Positions 35,582 to 45,057 of a DNA stretch of 64,000 bases are shown piece by piece (position 1 is the first letter of the stretch; each line of letters starts with the position of its first letter). The notes beneath the pieces are model-generated. The model saw nothing but the letters and a program-made list of their open reading frames with translations. It was not told the origin of the DNA and did no database searches. The stretch is from positions 17,428-81,427 of the forward strand of contig JADFWU010000011.1 of NCBI GenBank assembly GCA_015234045.1, written 5' to 3'. The DNA is from Magnetococcales bacterium. Its GTDB lineage: Bacteria; Pseudomonadota; Magnetococcia; Magnetococcales; JADFWU01. Position numbers and translations under genes: made by a program.

Positions 35582-38434
35582 TCACGTGGACCGTGTGAAT
35601 TCAATCAGCGCAACCGTTTTTTCGACCAAAATGCCAATCCGACCCAGCAGGGTTTGAGCTTCACCCCAATCACCCATTTCAGCCAATCCTCGTAACCGTA
35701 ATACCTGTGACGCCACCCGAGAGGCACCGATCTCTTTTGAGATTTTTCTCAAATCAGGCAGAATGGTCTCAACCGATTGAATTTTTTTATCATCAACTGC
35801 CGTTTGCAACTGCTCCACCAGTTTTGGCACCACCTTAATAAACAACTGTTTACGTGCGATCAACGTCTCATCATCGACATCGACGGACTTGAGCTTTATC
35901 GGCACCGCTGGTTTGTCTTTCTTATCTTTTTTATCCAACCTATAGGGCTCTATTAGGTTCAGCAGATCATTTACCTGATACGGCTTACTTAAATAACCGT
36001 CCATTCCAACCTCATGACACTTGTTTTCCTCCCCACGCAACAGGTTGGCAGTCACAGCTAAAATGGGAATATCCGGATTGATTCCGGAATCATGTGAGGC
36101 GTTTCGAATGCGACGGGTCGCCTCAAAGCCATCCATCTCCGGCATCTGTAAATCCATTAAAATCAGATCGTAGGTTGCATTCGGCAGCATCGATAGAGCC
36201 TCACCGCCATGATTGGCAATATCAACATGACAACCATTTTTCTTCAAAATCGACACAGCCAGCTTTTGATTATGTGGCAGATCTTCAACTAGCAAAATGT
36301 TCAGGGAGGCTTGTTTCACTTGTAGTTTGAGCGTTTTTTTGGCGGTCGACTCAGGCGCTTTATCAATCCGCTTGAGCAGTGCCGCTATCTTCTGTGTCAG
36401 ATAAAAACGTTTGATCGGTGTTTTGATTAATATAGCATCATTAGCCCACAGATGTTTACAATCGTGCGAGATTGAACGATTACTTGGAAGAAGGATGATA
36501 ACATGACCACGACTGCCTGAATGATGATTGCCCCCAGTCAGAACAGGCAGATCTACCTCCATGAATGATATATCCAGCAGGACAAGATCAAATGGGTTTT
36601 GGTCCCGAGCTGCTTGATCCAATGAGTCAACCAAACCTTGAGCATCGCAAGCCTCATGAATGGTCGCGCCAAAATAATCCAACGTTTTATGGACAATGGC
36701 ACGACCGGAATCATGGCCATCCGCTAAAAGAACCCGAACTTCCTTCAGCAAATTCGAATCTTTGAGAGTGCGACTGCGGAGGTTTTGTCCACTGTAAAAA
36801 ACACAAGACTCCTTTTTGCGCTCTCCCAGTTCAAACTGTGCCGTAAAATGGAATGTACTGCCCTTGTCTTTTTCACTATCAACCCAGATGTTACCATTCA
36901 TCATATTGACAAAGTGTTGACTAATAGTCAGTCCTAGCCCCGTACCGCCATATTTGCGTGAAATGGATCTGTCCTCCTGGGAAAAACTTTGAAAAATTTG
37001 GTCAATTTTATCTGCAGAGATGCCAATACCGGTGTCGGAAACAGATACCAATAAGCGAACAGAACTCGCTTTGACAAAGCGATCCAGTTTAACATGTAAA
37101 ACAATCTCACCTTGCTCGGTAAACTTGATTGCATTGTTGGTGAGATTGATCAGAATCTGTTTTAAACGTAAAGGGTCACCAACAAGATTGGTTGGAATGT
37201 CCCAGTCAATATCACAGTAGAGCGCTATCCCTTTCTGATTAGCATCGATTGCCAAAGTTTCGGCGATGTCTTCGATTTGACCAATCAGATCAAAATGGGC
37301 CTTCTCTAACTTCATCTGCCCAGACTCAATCTTGGACATATCCAGAATATTGTTGATGAGTTCCAGCAGAGTGTGTGAGGAGTTTTGAACAATCTTGATA
37401 TTGTCCAGCTCCTCTTCGCGGGTCAGATCTGTTGTCACGATCAAATCTGTCAACCCAATGATCGCATTGAGTGGGCTACGGATTTCATGACTCATATTGG
37501 CCAAAAACTCGCTTTTCGCCTTTGATGCTTGATCGGAGTATGCTCGTTTGATCAAGTTGGCGATGGTGATACCAACTGAAAACAGGTCGGATGCAAACAA
37601 CGATTCGCTCTCAAAATCGGCTTCAACTTTGAGTACCAGCAGTCCCATCTGTTCATCCAGATGGCCGAGCGGGACATAAAGTGCATTATTTGCAGAGCAC
37701 TTTTCGCAGGTCCCGTTTTTCTGATAAAGATTACTTTTCAGTTCCAACGTTTCCCGACAGGGACACACAATGGATGAATCCAGCTCGCAATGATGACATG
37801 CCTTCATTTGAGGCATGTTGTGCTCAGCCATCAGAATCAGCGTATCGTAACCTTTTTCCACACAGGTCAGAAAGATGGCCCCACTAGGCGGTGAGGAAAG
37901 ATGAGGCATTTCCAACAAATGCGTCAATACATTCTGAAGCTGTTTATCAAGCGGTGCGTCCTGTAATGAAATCACAAGTAAATTGTTGATCAATACATGA
38001 AAATGCAACGCACTGACAAAACTGGCTTGAACCTCATCCCGGTCATGGCAAGCAACACCGCTTTGATCTTTCAATTCGTCGATTGTCCATTGGGACTTTT
38101 GCTGCTGTTTTTTGTAAGATGTCACATCGGACAACTGATACAACCAATCCGACTGTGGATCACTCGCATCAATATGGGTGATGGATATCCGATACCACAT
38201 CCCCAAATCGGGCCATTCCAGCTCCATGATCCCAGGATCATCAAGGTTACAAAGCGGGCATTCCATCGGTGATGTGGATGGATTGTGAAATAGGTCATGA
38301 ACAGCCTGGCCTTCCAACATGTTCACCGATTGACCAACCAGCTCTCCCGCCTTTTGATTGCCGCGAACAATGGTTCCATTCCGGCGTACCTGCAAAACTG
38401 GTTCTGGCAGATTATTGAACAGTTGATCCAACAT
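35582..38434 (-). CDS. Hybrid sensor histidine kinase with PAS, GAF-like and two receiver domains
   Basis: 950 residues from ATG 38434, which has GGAGAG 3-4 nt upstream. Order: PAS (1-110, with a CPLC pair), a GAF-like domain (about 140-300) with Cys-rich loops ([14 protein letters not shown] and CEKCSANN), HisKA with [13 protein letters not shown] near 330, and HATPase_c with N, G1 (DTGIGI) and G2 (GTGLGL). A degenerate receiver follows ([17 protein letters not shown]), then a full receiver ([20 protein letters not shown]) and a helical C-terminal segment. There are no membrane helices, so it senses in the cytoplasm. The Cys clusters suggest a metal or redox input. Partner regulators are not adjacent. 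Confidence 0.93.
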   Translation of the reverse strand: MLDQLFNNLPEPVLQVRRNGTIVRGNQKAGELVGQSVNMLEGQAVHDLFHNPSTSPMECPLCNLDDPGIMELEWPDLGMWYRISITHIDASDPQSDWLYQLSDVTSYKKQQQKSQWTIDELKDQSGVACHDRDEVQASFVSALHFHVLINNLLVISLQDAPLDKQLQNVLTHLLEMPHLSSPPSGAIFLTCVEKGYDTLILMAEHNMPQMKACHHCELDSSIVCPCRETLELKSNLYQKNGTCEKCSANNALYVPLGHLDEQMGLLVLKVEADFESESLFASDLFSVGITIANLIKRAYSDQASKAKSEFLANMSHEIRSPLNAIIGLTDLIVTTDLTREEELDNIKIVQNSSHTLLELINNILDMSKIESGQMKLEKAHFDLIGQIEDIAETLAIDANQKGIALYCDIDWDIPTNLVGDPLRLKQILINLTNNAIKFTEQGEIVLHVKLDRFVKASSVRLLVSVSDTGIGISADKIDQIFQSFSQEDRSISRKYGGTGLGLTISQHFVNMMNGNIWVDSEKDKGSTFHFTAQFELGERKKESCVFYSGQNLRSRTLKDSNLLKEVRVLLADGHDSGRAIVHKTLDYFGATIHEACDAQGLVDSLDQAARDQNPFDLVLLDISFMEVDLPVLTGGNHHSGSRGHVIILLPSNRSISHDCKHLWANDAILIKTPIKRFYLTQKIAALLKRIDKAPESTAKKTLKLQVKQASLNILLVEDLPHNQKLAVSILKKNGCHVDIANHGGEALSMLPNATYDLILMDLQMPEMDGFEATRRIRNASHDSGINPDIPILAVTANLLRGEENKCHEVGMDGYLSKPYQVNDLLNLIEPYRLDKKDKKDKPAVPIKLKSVDVDDETLIARKQLFIKVVPKLVEQLQTAVDDKKIQSVETILPDLRKISKEIGASRVASQVLRLRGLAEMGDWGEAQTLLGRIGILVEKTVALIEFTRST

Positions 38435-38519
38435 TATCTCTCCAAAGTGGCTCTCAGCGAACCTCAATATTCAGAATTCTCAGCATACGAGGTGCATAAT
38501 ACCAGAACCATAGTGTCCG

Positions 38520-38792
38520 TCGATACGTGAAGGCCTTGGGGCCATTGGTATCGCCAGGACTTTTTATGTTGCTGGTCGCATTGGCAGTAGGCTCTATGAC
38601 CCGGATGATCCATTTGCCAAAGCGCATACAGCCGATGATCACCATTTCTGTCTGGATCATTTCCATCTCAAGTTGCTACGTTTACCGGGGATTATGAAAA
38701 CACCTCCCGGACACCGCTTAGCCAAAGAACGGGTCGCCTTCATGCATGCCTTCCTCGATCAGCTGGAGGCAGAACTCTCCAGCCCTCAGTGA
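38520..38792 (+). pseudogene. C-terminal remnant of an HD-domain hydrolase
   Basis: An open frame without a start gives REGLGAIGIARTFYVAGRIG, then DPDDPFA, HHFCLDHFHLKLLRLP and AFLDQLEAELSS before the stop at 38792. This is the C-terminal third of the widespread YedJ-like HD phosphohydrolases (typically about 200-220 residues). The HD metal-binding half is absent. Confidence 0.65.
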
Positions 38793-39131
38793 TCAAACTT
38801 ACAAAGAACCGATTTCCCTTACCTTGACGATATTCAATGCATCGCCTGGTGGCTTAGGTTCGCTGTCAGCACATTTCGGTTGCACAAAAAAAACTGCAAA
38901 CCGTTTAAGTACAGCAATAACACGTGATTTATTTAACATGCTGTTTCTGAGAACATTTTTTAGCGAGGTCGGGCTGCGAGGTCGGATTCGCATCCGACCA
39001 CACCTTTTTCAGAATATGGGCAGACAGAGAAGGGTTCGGGCAGTATCGAGAGAGGAGCCGACCACGACAGAGAATACAGGGCAAAGCACCCTATCGCCGT
39101 AACCGTTGAATTCATTTGGATTTTCGCGCAT
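38793..39131. other. Intergenic region, no gene supported
   Basis: Frames exist on both strands but none has a credible start, ribosome site or familiar sequence. It separates the HD remnant from the terminator of tRNA-Ala. Confidence 0.5.
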
Positions 39132-39157
39132 AAAAAAACCGCCCAGAGGGCGGTTTC
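39132..39157 (-). terminator. Rho-independent terminator of tRNA-Ala
   Basis: On the minus strand aaaccgccc and gggcggttt form a perfect 9-bp stem with a 4-nt loop, followed by T residues. It lies about 30 bp past the tRNA 3' end. Confidence 0.9.
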
Positions 39158-39188
39158 TGTATCAGGGATGTTCCCTGTTATTTTTATT

Positions 39189-39264
39189 TGGTGGAGCCAG
39201 GCGGGATCGAACCGCCGACCTCTTGAATGCCATTCAAGCACTCTCCCAGCTGAGCTATGGCCCC
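39189..39264 (-). tRNA. tRNA-Ala, anticodon GGC
   Basis: 76 nt including encoded CCA. The acceptor begins GGGGCCA and pairs with TGGCTCC; the D arm is AGCTCAGCTGGGAGAG; the anticodon stem CTTGA/TCAAG encloses ATGGCAT with anticodon GGC; the T arm GGCGGTTCGATCCCGCC is complete. All arms fold in cloverleaf form. A good promoter lies upstream and a terminator downstream. Its 3' end faces the region of mobile-element remnants, so it may have served as an integration site. Confidence 0.98.
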
Positions 39265-39284
39265 GTACCAGTTGTTGAAGGCGG

Positions 39285-39314
39285 ATACTACCTACTTGGG
39301 CGGGGTACTGTCAA
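39285..39314 (-). promoter_or_regulatory. Sigma-70-type promoter of tRNA-Ala
   Basis: On the minus strand a perfect TTGACA (39314-39309) and TAGTAT (39290-39285) are separated by 18 bp. The -10 lies about 20 bp before the tRNA 5' end. Confidence 0.75.
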
Positions 39315-39385
39315 CAGGGAAAAATATATTCAATCCTGTTTCAGAAGGGGGTGTTTCAGTGGGGTGAATATGATAATCTGAGAAG

Positions 39386-40876
39386 ATGATTAAACCGTCC
39401 GTCACAGAGTTCCAGCAGCTGGCTGAACAGGGAAGCATTGTCCCCGTTTTTCGGGAGATCCTGGCTGACCTGGACACACCGGTTTCCGCTTTCTTGAAAG
39501 TCGCGGAAGGCAAACCCTATGCCTTTCTGCTTGAATCTGTTCAAGGTGGTGAGAAATGGGGACGCTACAGTCTCCTTGGTGTTGATCCTGCCGCTATTTT
39601 TCAAATTGAAGGGCGTCGGGTGGAAATTCAGTATCCCGACCGGCCTGAAGAAATCATTGAGGATTGCGATCCCATTGATACCTTCAGGACCTTTATGGAT
39701 CGTTATAAACCGGTTCCGCTGCCTGATCTGCCGCGCTTTCACGGTGGTGCTGTAGGCTATTTCGGTTATGATATCGTCCGCTGTTTTGAAGATATTCCCA
39801 ACAATAATCCCGACCCGCTTCAAACACCGGATGGGCTGTTTATGCTCACCGATACCGTGCTGATCTTTGATAACCTTTTGGGAAAACTCAAAGTCGTTGT
39901 CAATGCGCGGGTTGATGGTGATCTCTCCTTGGAAGTTGTCTATCGTGATGCATGCGCTCGCATTGACACGATTGTTGACACTCTGAGACAACCGCTACCT
40001 CCTTTGCCTATTACTTCGGACCTTGGCCGGGTTTCTGAATCAGATTTTAAATCCGAAATGAGCCGTGAGGCGTTCGAAGATGCTGTCGTAAAAGCCAAAA
40101 AGTATATCGCTGCGGGCGATATCATGCAGGTCGTGCTTTCTCAACGACTCTCCATACCATTTCCGCACACACCCATCGCACTCTATCGCGCACTGCGCAC
40201 CACCAATCCTTCACCCTATCTGTTTTTGATGCGGCTTAAGGATTTTTCACTGGTGGGGTCCAGTCCAGAGATCCTGGTACGACAGGAAGGCGAAATAGCT
40301 ACTGTTCGTCCCATTGCTGGTACGCGCCCACGCGGCGAAACTGTTGAAGCCGATCTCACTCTTGAGAATGAACTTCTGGACGACCCAAAAGAACGCGCTG
40401 AACATATCATGCTGGTGGATCTGGGCCGTAACGACCTGGGACGCATTGCTGAAATTGGTTCTGTCTCTGTGACCGAGCAGTTCATTATTGAACGCTACTC
40501 CCACGTGATGCACATTGTCTCCAATGTAGAAGCTCAGCTGAAAAAGGATCTGGACAGCTTTGATATCATTGCAGCCACTTTCCCAGCTGGCACAGTAAGT
40601 GGTGCGCCCAAGATTCGCGCCATGGAGATCATTGATGAGCTGGAAGTGTCCAAACGGGGTGCCTATGCTGGTGCAGTGGGTTACATCTCCTACTCTGGCC
40701 ACATGGATCTGGCAATCACCATCCGCACAGCTGTCATAAAAGACGAAACACTATTTATTCAGGCAGGGGCTGGCATTGTTGCCGACTCCCAACCTGATCG
40801 AGAGTTTGACGAAACCATGAACAAGGCACGTGCGGTTTTTAAGGCCGTTGATCTTGTCCAACGTGGGATGGAGTAG
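39386..40876 (+). CDS. trpE: Anthranilate synthase component I
   Basis: 496 residues. Uses glutamine-derived ammonia (through TrpG) and chorismate to make anthranilate, the first step of tryptophan synthesis. The N-terminal LLES motif of the Trp feedback site is present near residue 48. The chorismate-binding core shows SPEILVR, GTRPRGE, HIMLVDLGRNDLGRI, GTVSGAPKIRAMEIIDELE and IQAGAGIVADSQP. It starts a tight trpE-G-D-C-F cluster. I see no leader peptide with Trp codons or attenuator in the 120 bp before the start, which also contain the divergent tRNA promoter. Confidence 0.97.
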   Translation: MIKPSVTEFQQLAEQGSIVPVFREILADLDTPVSAFLKVAEGKPYAFLLESVQGGEKWGRYSLLGVDPAAIFQIEGRRVEIQYPDRPEEIIEDCDPIDTFRTFMDRYKPVPLPDLPRFHGGAVGYFGYDIVRCFEDIPNNNPDPLQTPDGLFMLTDTVLIFDNLLGKLKVVVNARVDGDLSLEVVYRDACARIDTIVDTLRQPLPPLPITSDLGRVSESDFKSEMSREAFEDAVVKAKKYIAAGDIMQVVLSQRLSIPFPHTPIALYRALRTTNPSPYLFLMRLKDFSLVGSSPEILVRQEGEIATVRPIAGTRPRGETVEADLTLENELLDDPKERAEHIMLVDLGRNDLGRIAEIGSVSVTEQFIIERYSHVMHIVSNVEAQLKKDLDSFDIIAATFPAGTVSGAPKIRAMEIIDELEVSKRGAYAGAVGYISYSGHMDLAITIRTAVIKDETLFIQAGAGIVADSQPDREFDETMNKARAVFKAVDLVQRGME

Positions 40877-40882
40877 GCTGTC

Positions 40883-41446
40883 ATGCTGGTGATGATCGAC
40901 AACTATGACTCCTTTACCTACAATCTGGTACAGTATTTCGGTGAGTTAGATACCGAGGTAAAGGTCTTTCGTAACGACAAAGTAACCATTGAAGAGATCG
41001 AAGCGCTCAAGCCAGACCATATCTGCCTCTCGCCCGGCCCATGCACACCCAATGAAGCGGGCATTACCATACAAGCCATCAATCACTTTGCCGGCAAGAT
41101 TCCACTTCTCGGTGTCTGTCTGGGGCATCAGGCCATTGGTCAGGCGTTTGGTGGTAAAGTGGTTCGCGCTCCGCATGTGATGCATGGCAAGACCTCTCCG
41201 ATACACCATCGGGATGCGGGCGTTTTTGCCGACCTGCCCCACCCGCTCAGTGCGACACGCTATCACTCGTTGGTTGTAGATCGGGACTCTCTGCCCGTTT
41301 GTCTGAAAGTCACCGCATGGACCGAAGACGGTCTCGTGATGGGCCTGAAACATAAAACGCTGGCGGTAGAAGGGGTACAGTTTCACCCGGAATCCATTCT
41401 CACTGAACGCGGCCATGATCTTCTGAAGAATTTTCTCAGACAATAG
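40883..41446 (+). CDS. trpG: Anthranilate synthase component II (glutamine amidotransferase)
   Basis: 187 residues, class I glutamine amidotransferase. The catalytic Cys lies in [10 protein letters not shown] near residue 79, and the His-Glu pair in VQFHPES near 169. The oxyanion and glutamine-binding loop [12 protein letters not shown] is intact. It supplies ammonia to TrpE; in some bacteria the same subunit also serves PabB. It starts 6 bp after trpE. Confidence 0.97.
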   Translation: MLVMIDNYDSFTYNLVQYFGELDTEVKVFRNDKVTIEEIEALKPDHICLSPGPCTPNEAGITIQAINHFAGKIPLLGVCLGHQAIGQAFGGKVVRAPHVMHGKTSPIHHRDAGVFADLPHPLSATRYHSLVVDRDSLPVCLKVTAWTEDGLVMGLKHKTLAVEGVQFHPESILTERGHDLLKNFLRQ

Positions 41447-41500
41447 CCTGTCTCGCCATTATCCCTCGGTGATGGAAGCCATACTCACTAGGACACGCTC

Positions 41501-42532
41501 ATGACCCAGATTCAACAAGCCCTTGCCAAAATCGTAGACAATCAGAACCTCTCGCAGGAAGAGGCGTGCCAGGTCATGGATCAAATCATGTCCGGCGCGG
41601 CCACTGAGGCTCAGATTGGTGCCTATATCACCGCACTACGCATGAAAGGCGAAACCGTTGATGAAATCGCCGGATCTGCACAAGCCATGCGTGACAAATC
41701 CACAAAAATCGCTGCCCAAGGCACTGTTGTGGATACCTGTGGAACTGGCGGGGACTCCTCTGGTTCATTCAACATCTCCACGACCACCGCCTTTGTGGTA
41801 GCTGCTTGTGGCATTACCGTAGCCAAACATGGCAACCGATCCATTTCATCAAAAAGCGGATCAGCAGATGTACTGAAAGCATTAGGTGTCAACATTGAAG
41901 CGGAGTTGGCTGTTGTTGAAAAATGTTTGGAAAAAGCGGGCATCGGTTTTATGTTCGCGCCACGCCATCACGGCGCGATGAAATATGCCATGGGACCACG
42001 CACACAACTGGCACTGCGCACGGTTTTCAATCTATTGGGACCATTAACAAACCCTGCTTCAGCACCATACCAACTGCTTGGTGTATTCAGTCCAGACTGG
42101 ACCGAACCGTTGGCCAAGGTTTTGGGCCGAATCGGCTCCAAACGCGCCATGGTGGTTCATGGTCATGATGGACTGGATGAGATCACACTCACGGACACCA
42201 CTCGCGTTTCCGAACTGCATGAAGATGGGTCGGTCACCACCTACGACCTTGATCCACGTGAATACGGACTACAATTGACTTCAGCCGATGCCCTCAAAGG
42301 CGGTGATGCCGAAACAAACGCTGCAATCACCAAGCGCATTCTAAACAACGAAGCAGGACCAATGCGGGATATCGTTGTACTCAACGCAGGCGCTGCGGTC
42401 TATGTCTCCGGCATGGCGGACACCCTTAAAACCGGCATTGATATGGCACATATTGCATTAGAAAGCGGTCGTGCCATGCAACGGTTGGAGCAATTAATTC
42501 ACTTCTCCAATCTCGCTGTAGACGACCTGTAA
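41501..42532 (+). CDS. trpD: Anthranilate phosphoribosyltransferase
   Basis: 343 residues. Transfers phosphoribose from PRPP to anthranilate. The family motifs are clear: [17 protein letters not shown] for PRPP binding near residue 79, [21 protein letters not shown]-type sequence near 107, and LGPLTNPA near 170. AGGA precedes the ATG. Third gene of the trp cluster, 54 bp after trpG. Confidence 0.97.
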   Translation: [343 protein letters not shown]

Positions 42533-42546
42533 GAGAAAAGCCAATC

Positions 42547-43365
42547 ATGTCCGTACCCAACATACTCCAGCGCATTATGACGCGTAAGCAAGAAGAGGTT
42601 TCCGAACGGCGTGCAACGCATTCGGAATCAGCACTACTCTCTCGCATCACCGAACAGTCACCAACCCGTGGCTTTGCTGAAGCGTTGCGCAACACAGTCA
42701 ATCAGCGCCGACCAGCCATTATTGCCGAAGTAAAACGGGCCTCGCCTTCCAGAGGAATGATTCACCCTAATGTGGACAATTTTGATCCCGCGTTAATCGC
42801 CTCTGGCTATGAGAAAAATGGTGCAGTCTGCCTCTCTTGTCTGACTGACAAGGATTTTTTTAAAGGCGATGATCGATTTATTGCGCCTATTCGTGAGGCA
42901 GGCACTTTGCCGATATTGCGTAAGGATTTTCTTTACGATCCTTACCAGGTACTGGAAGCGCGTGCCATTGGTGCTGATGCGATCCTGTTGATCATGGCGG
43001 TTCTGTCACGTTCTCAAGCCCAAGAGCTTGAATCAGCGGCTTTTGAACAGGGATTGGACGTGCTGGTAGAAGTGCATGATGAAGCAGAACTCGAAGCCGC
43101 CCATGATCTGAAAACACCATTATTGGGCATTAACAATCGTAACCTGAAAACGTTCGAAACCACCTTACAAACGACGCTCGACCTGATGGCTCGAGCTGAT
43201 GATCAGCGTATTGTAATCTCTGAAAGCGGCATTCAGAATGCCAGCGACATCAATCACCTGATGAAAAATGGCGTATTCTCGTTTTTAATCGGCGCATCGT
43301 TCATGCGTGACGCTGATCCAGGTGCAGCGTTAGCCACTATGCTTAAGGATGTGCAGGCTTCATGA
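42547..43365 (+). CDS. trpC: Indole-3-glycerol-phosphate synthase
   Basis: 272 residues, TIM barrel. Key motifs are IIAEVKRASPSRG near residue 58 (with the catalytic Lys), LRKDFLYDPYQV near 122, GINNRNLKTF near 195 and SESGI near 221. It converts carboxyphenylaminodeoxyribulose phosphate to indole-glycerol phosphate. It is not fused to TrpF, unlike in E. coli, and overlaps trpF by 4 bp. Confidence 0.97.
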   Translation: MSVPNILQRIMTRKQEEVSERRATHSESALLSRITEQSPTRGFAEALRNTVNQRRPAIIAEVKRASPSRGMIHPNVDNFDPALIASGYEKNGAVCLSCLTDKDFFKGDDRFIAPIREAGTLPILRKDFLYDPYQVLEARAIGADAILLIMAVLSRSQAQELESAAFEQGLDVLVEVHDEAELEAAHDLKTPLLGINNRNLKTFETTLQTTLDLMARADDQRIVISESGIQNASDINHLMKNGVFSFLIGASFMRDADPGAALATMLKDVQAS

Positions 43366-43997
43366 GCCGGGTACGCATCAAAGTGTGTGGCATCACCCGT
43401 CCATCGGATCTTGATGCCGCTGTTGAAGCGGGTGTCGATGCGGTTGGTTTTGTTTTTTTTGAACGCTCACCGCGTAACGTGACAGTGGAACAAGCAGCAG
43501 CATTGTCCAAACGACTGCCACCCTTTGTCAGTGCGGTTGGGCTGTTTGTAAATGCGGGACGCGATGAGATTCAACGGATTACTGATTTATGTCCATTGGA
43601 CATCATTCAGCTGCATGGTGATGAAACACCAGCGGATTGTCTGAATCTGCCAAGACGTGTTGTCAAAGCGATTCGAGTTGCAACTGCGGAAGATCTCCAG
43701 GGACTTGACCGCTATCCGCTCTCCGGTCTATTGCTGGATGCCAAAGTGGCAAAAGCCTATGGTGGCACTGGAACAGCGTTTGACTGGGACTTGTTGGCGA
43801 ACTATCAACCACCGCATCCGTTGATTTTAGCGGGTGGTTTGGGGCCGGATAATGTTGCTGAAGCGGTTGAGCGCGTGCGCCCTTTTGCGGTAGATGTTTC
43901 CAGCGGGGTTGAATCTGCACCAGGAATCAAGGATCCTAAGAAGATTCGGCGCTTTGTACAACAAACCCGAGATGCCGAGAAAAATATCAGGCTATAA
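43362..43997 (+). CDS. trpF: Phosphoribosylanthranilate isomerase
   Basis: 211 residues, TIM barrel. The catalytic Cys is in KVCGITRPSD near residue 9 and the Asp in LLDAK near 127; VGFVFFERSPRNV, DIIQLHGDE, LAGGLGPDNV and DVSSGVES are typical. ATG overlaps the trpC stop (ATGA). The next genes are accD and folC, whereas many proteobacteria have trpB and trpA between trpF and accD; these are not in the window. Confidence 0.97.
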   Translation: MSRVRIKVCGITRPSDLDAAVEAGVDAVGFVFFERSPRNVTVEQAAALSKRLPPFVSAVGLFVNAGRDEIQRITDLCPLDIIQLHGDETPADCLNLPRRVVKAIRVATAEDLQGLDRYPLSGLLLDAKVAKAYGGTGTAFDWDLLANYQPPHPLILAGGLGPDNVAEAVERVRPFAVDVSSGVESAPGIKDPKKIRRFVQQTRDAEKNIRL

Positions 43998-44061
43998 TAG
44001 CAAAATGGCCCATTTGACCATTTCTGAACCACAACACACTTAACCACAGGCGGACAGTATC

Positions 44062-45057
44062 ATGGCGGTGCTTCCCAATGACGGCTCAACCATCAACTGG
44101 TTGACCCGAATCATCAAACCAAAAATCAAGGGCAACAGCAAACGCACCAGCCCGCGTGAAGGCTTATGGAAAAAGTGTCCCAGCTGTGGACAAGCGTTAT
44201 TCCATACGGAGCTTGAGCGAAATCTGGATGTCTGCCGTCACTGCCAGCACCATTTTCGCGTCTCCAGCATGCGGCGCATGGAAATGACTTTGGATTCGGA
44301 TGGACGTGAAGAGCTATTCCCCGCCCTATACCCTTCTGACCCTTTGAAATTTAAAGACATCAAGCGCTATCGGGACCGCGTCAAAGATGCACAGAAAAGC
44401 AGCGGAACCAATGATGCCGCCCGTGTGGTCAAAGGTTCCATCAAGGGTGTTCCTGCGGTTGTCACCTCATTTGAATTTGGTTTCATGGCGGGTTCCATGG
44501 GCTCGGTTGTCGGTGCGAAAATCGCGCATGGCGCATTGGCAGCGGTTGAGAACAAGTGTGGATTCATTACCTTTGCCGCTTCTGGTGGCGCACGCATGCA
44601 GGAAGGTATTCTCTCCTTGATGCAGATGGCCAAGACATCTGCCGCATTGACCAAACTGGAAGCCGCTGGCCTGCCGTATATCTCCGTACTCACTGACCCC
44701 ACAACCGGTGGTGTCACTGCCTCTTTTGCCATGTTGGGCGATGTTATCCTGGCCGAGCCAAACGCTTTGATCTGTTTTGCTGGCCCTCGGGTGATTGAGC
44801 AAACTATCCGTGAAAAATTGCCGGAAGGCTTCCAACGCAGTGAATATCTGTTGGATCACGGATTTTTGGATGCCATTTGTCACCGCAAAGATCTACGCAA
44901 TACGCTGGCTGACATTCTATCCCGACTGACAGGCTTCCCAGTGGAAACCATCCGCACCAGCGGTGATGTCCCTCTGAAGCCCAAGCCAGAACCACCAATA
45001 GAACCACCAGCACCTGATCTTCGTCGGGCTGAGGCCGATGCCGAACCCTCATCCTGA
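44062..45057 (+). CDS. accD: Acetyl-CoA carboxylase carboxyltransferase subunit beta
   Basis: 331 residues. The N-terminal zinc ribbon has four Cys (CPSCG ... CRHCQ, about 39-62). The crotonase-type core follows, with SGGARMQEGILSLMQMAKT and LTDPTTGGVTASFAMLGD. With AccA it transfers the carboxyl group from biotin carboxyl carrier protein to acetyl-CoA, the first step of fatty acid synthesis. The C-terminal 30 residues are Pro-rich. It overlaps folC by 20 bp, a common accD-folC arrangement. Confidence 0.97.
   Translation: MAVLPNDGSTINWLTRIIKPKIKGNSKRTSPREGLWKKCPSCGQALFHTELERNLDVCRHCQHHFRVSSMRRMEMTLDSDGREELFPALYPSDPLKFKDIKRYRDRVKDAQKSSGTNDAARVVKGSIKGVPAVVTSFEFGFMAGSMGSVVGAKIAHGALAAVENKCGFITFAASGGARMQEGILSLMQMAKTSAALTKLEAAGLPYISVLTDPTTGGVTASFAMLGDVILAEPNALICFAGPRVIEQTIREKLPEGFQRSEYLLDHGFLDAICHRKDLRNTLADILSRLTGFPVETIRTSGDVPLKPKPEPPIEPPAPDLRRAEADAEPSS

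Noticed and set aside
38746-39102. 118-codon plus-strand frame between the HD remnant and tRNA-Ala
   Set aside because: No ribosome site, no recognisable protein, and its first part overlaps the HD remnant in another frame.
39265-39385. trp leader peptide or attenuator
   Set aside because: No short frame with clustered Trp codons and no terminator/antiterminator pair could be seen.
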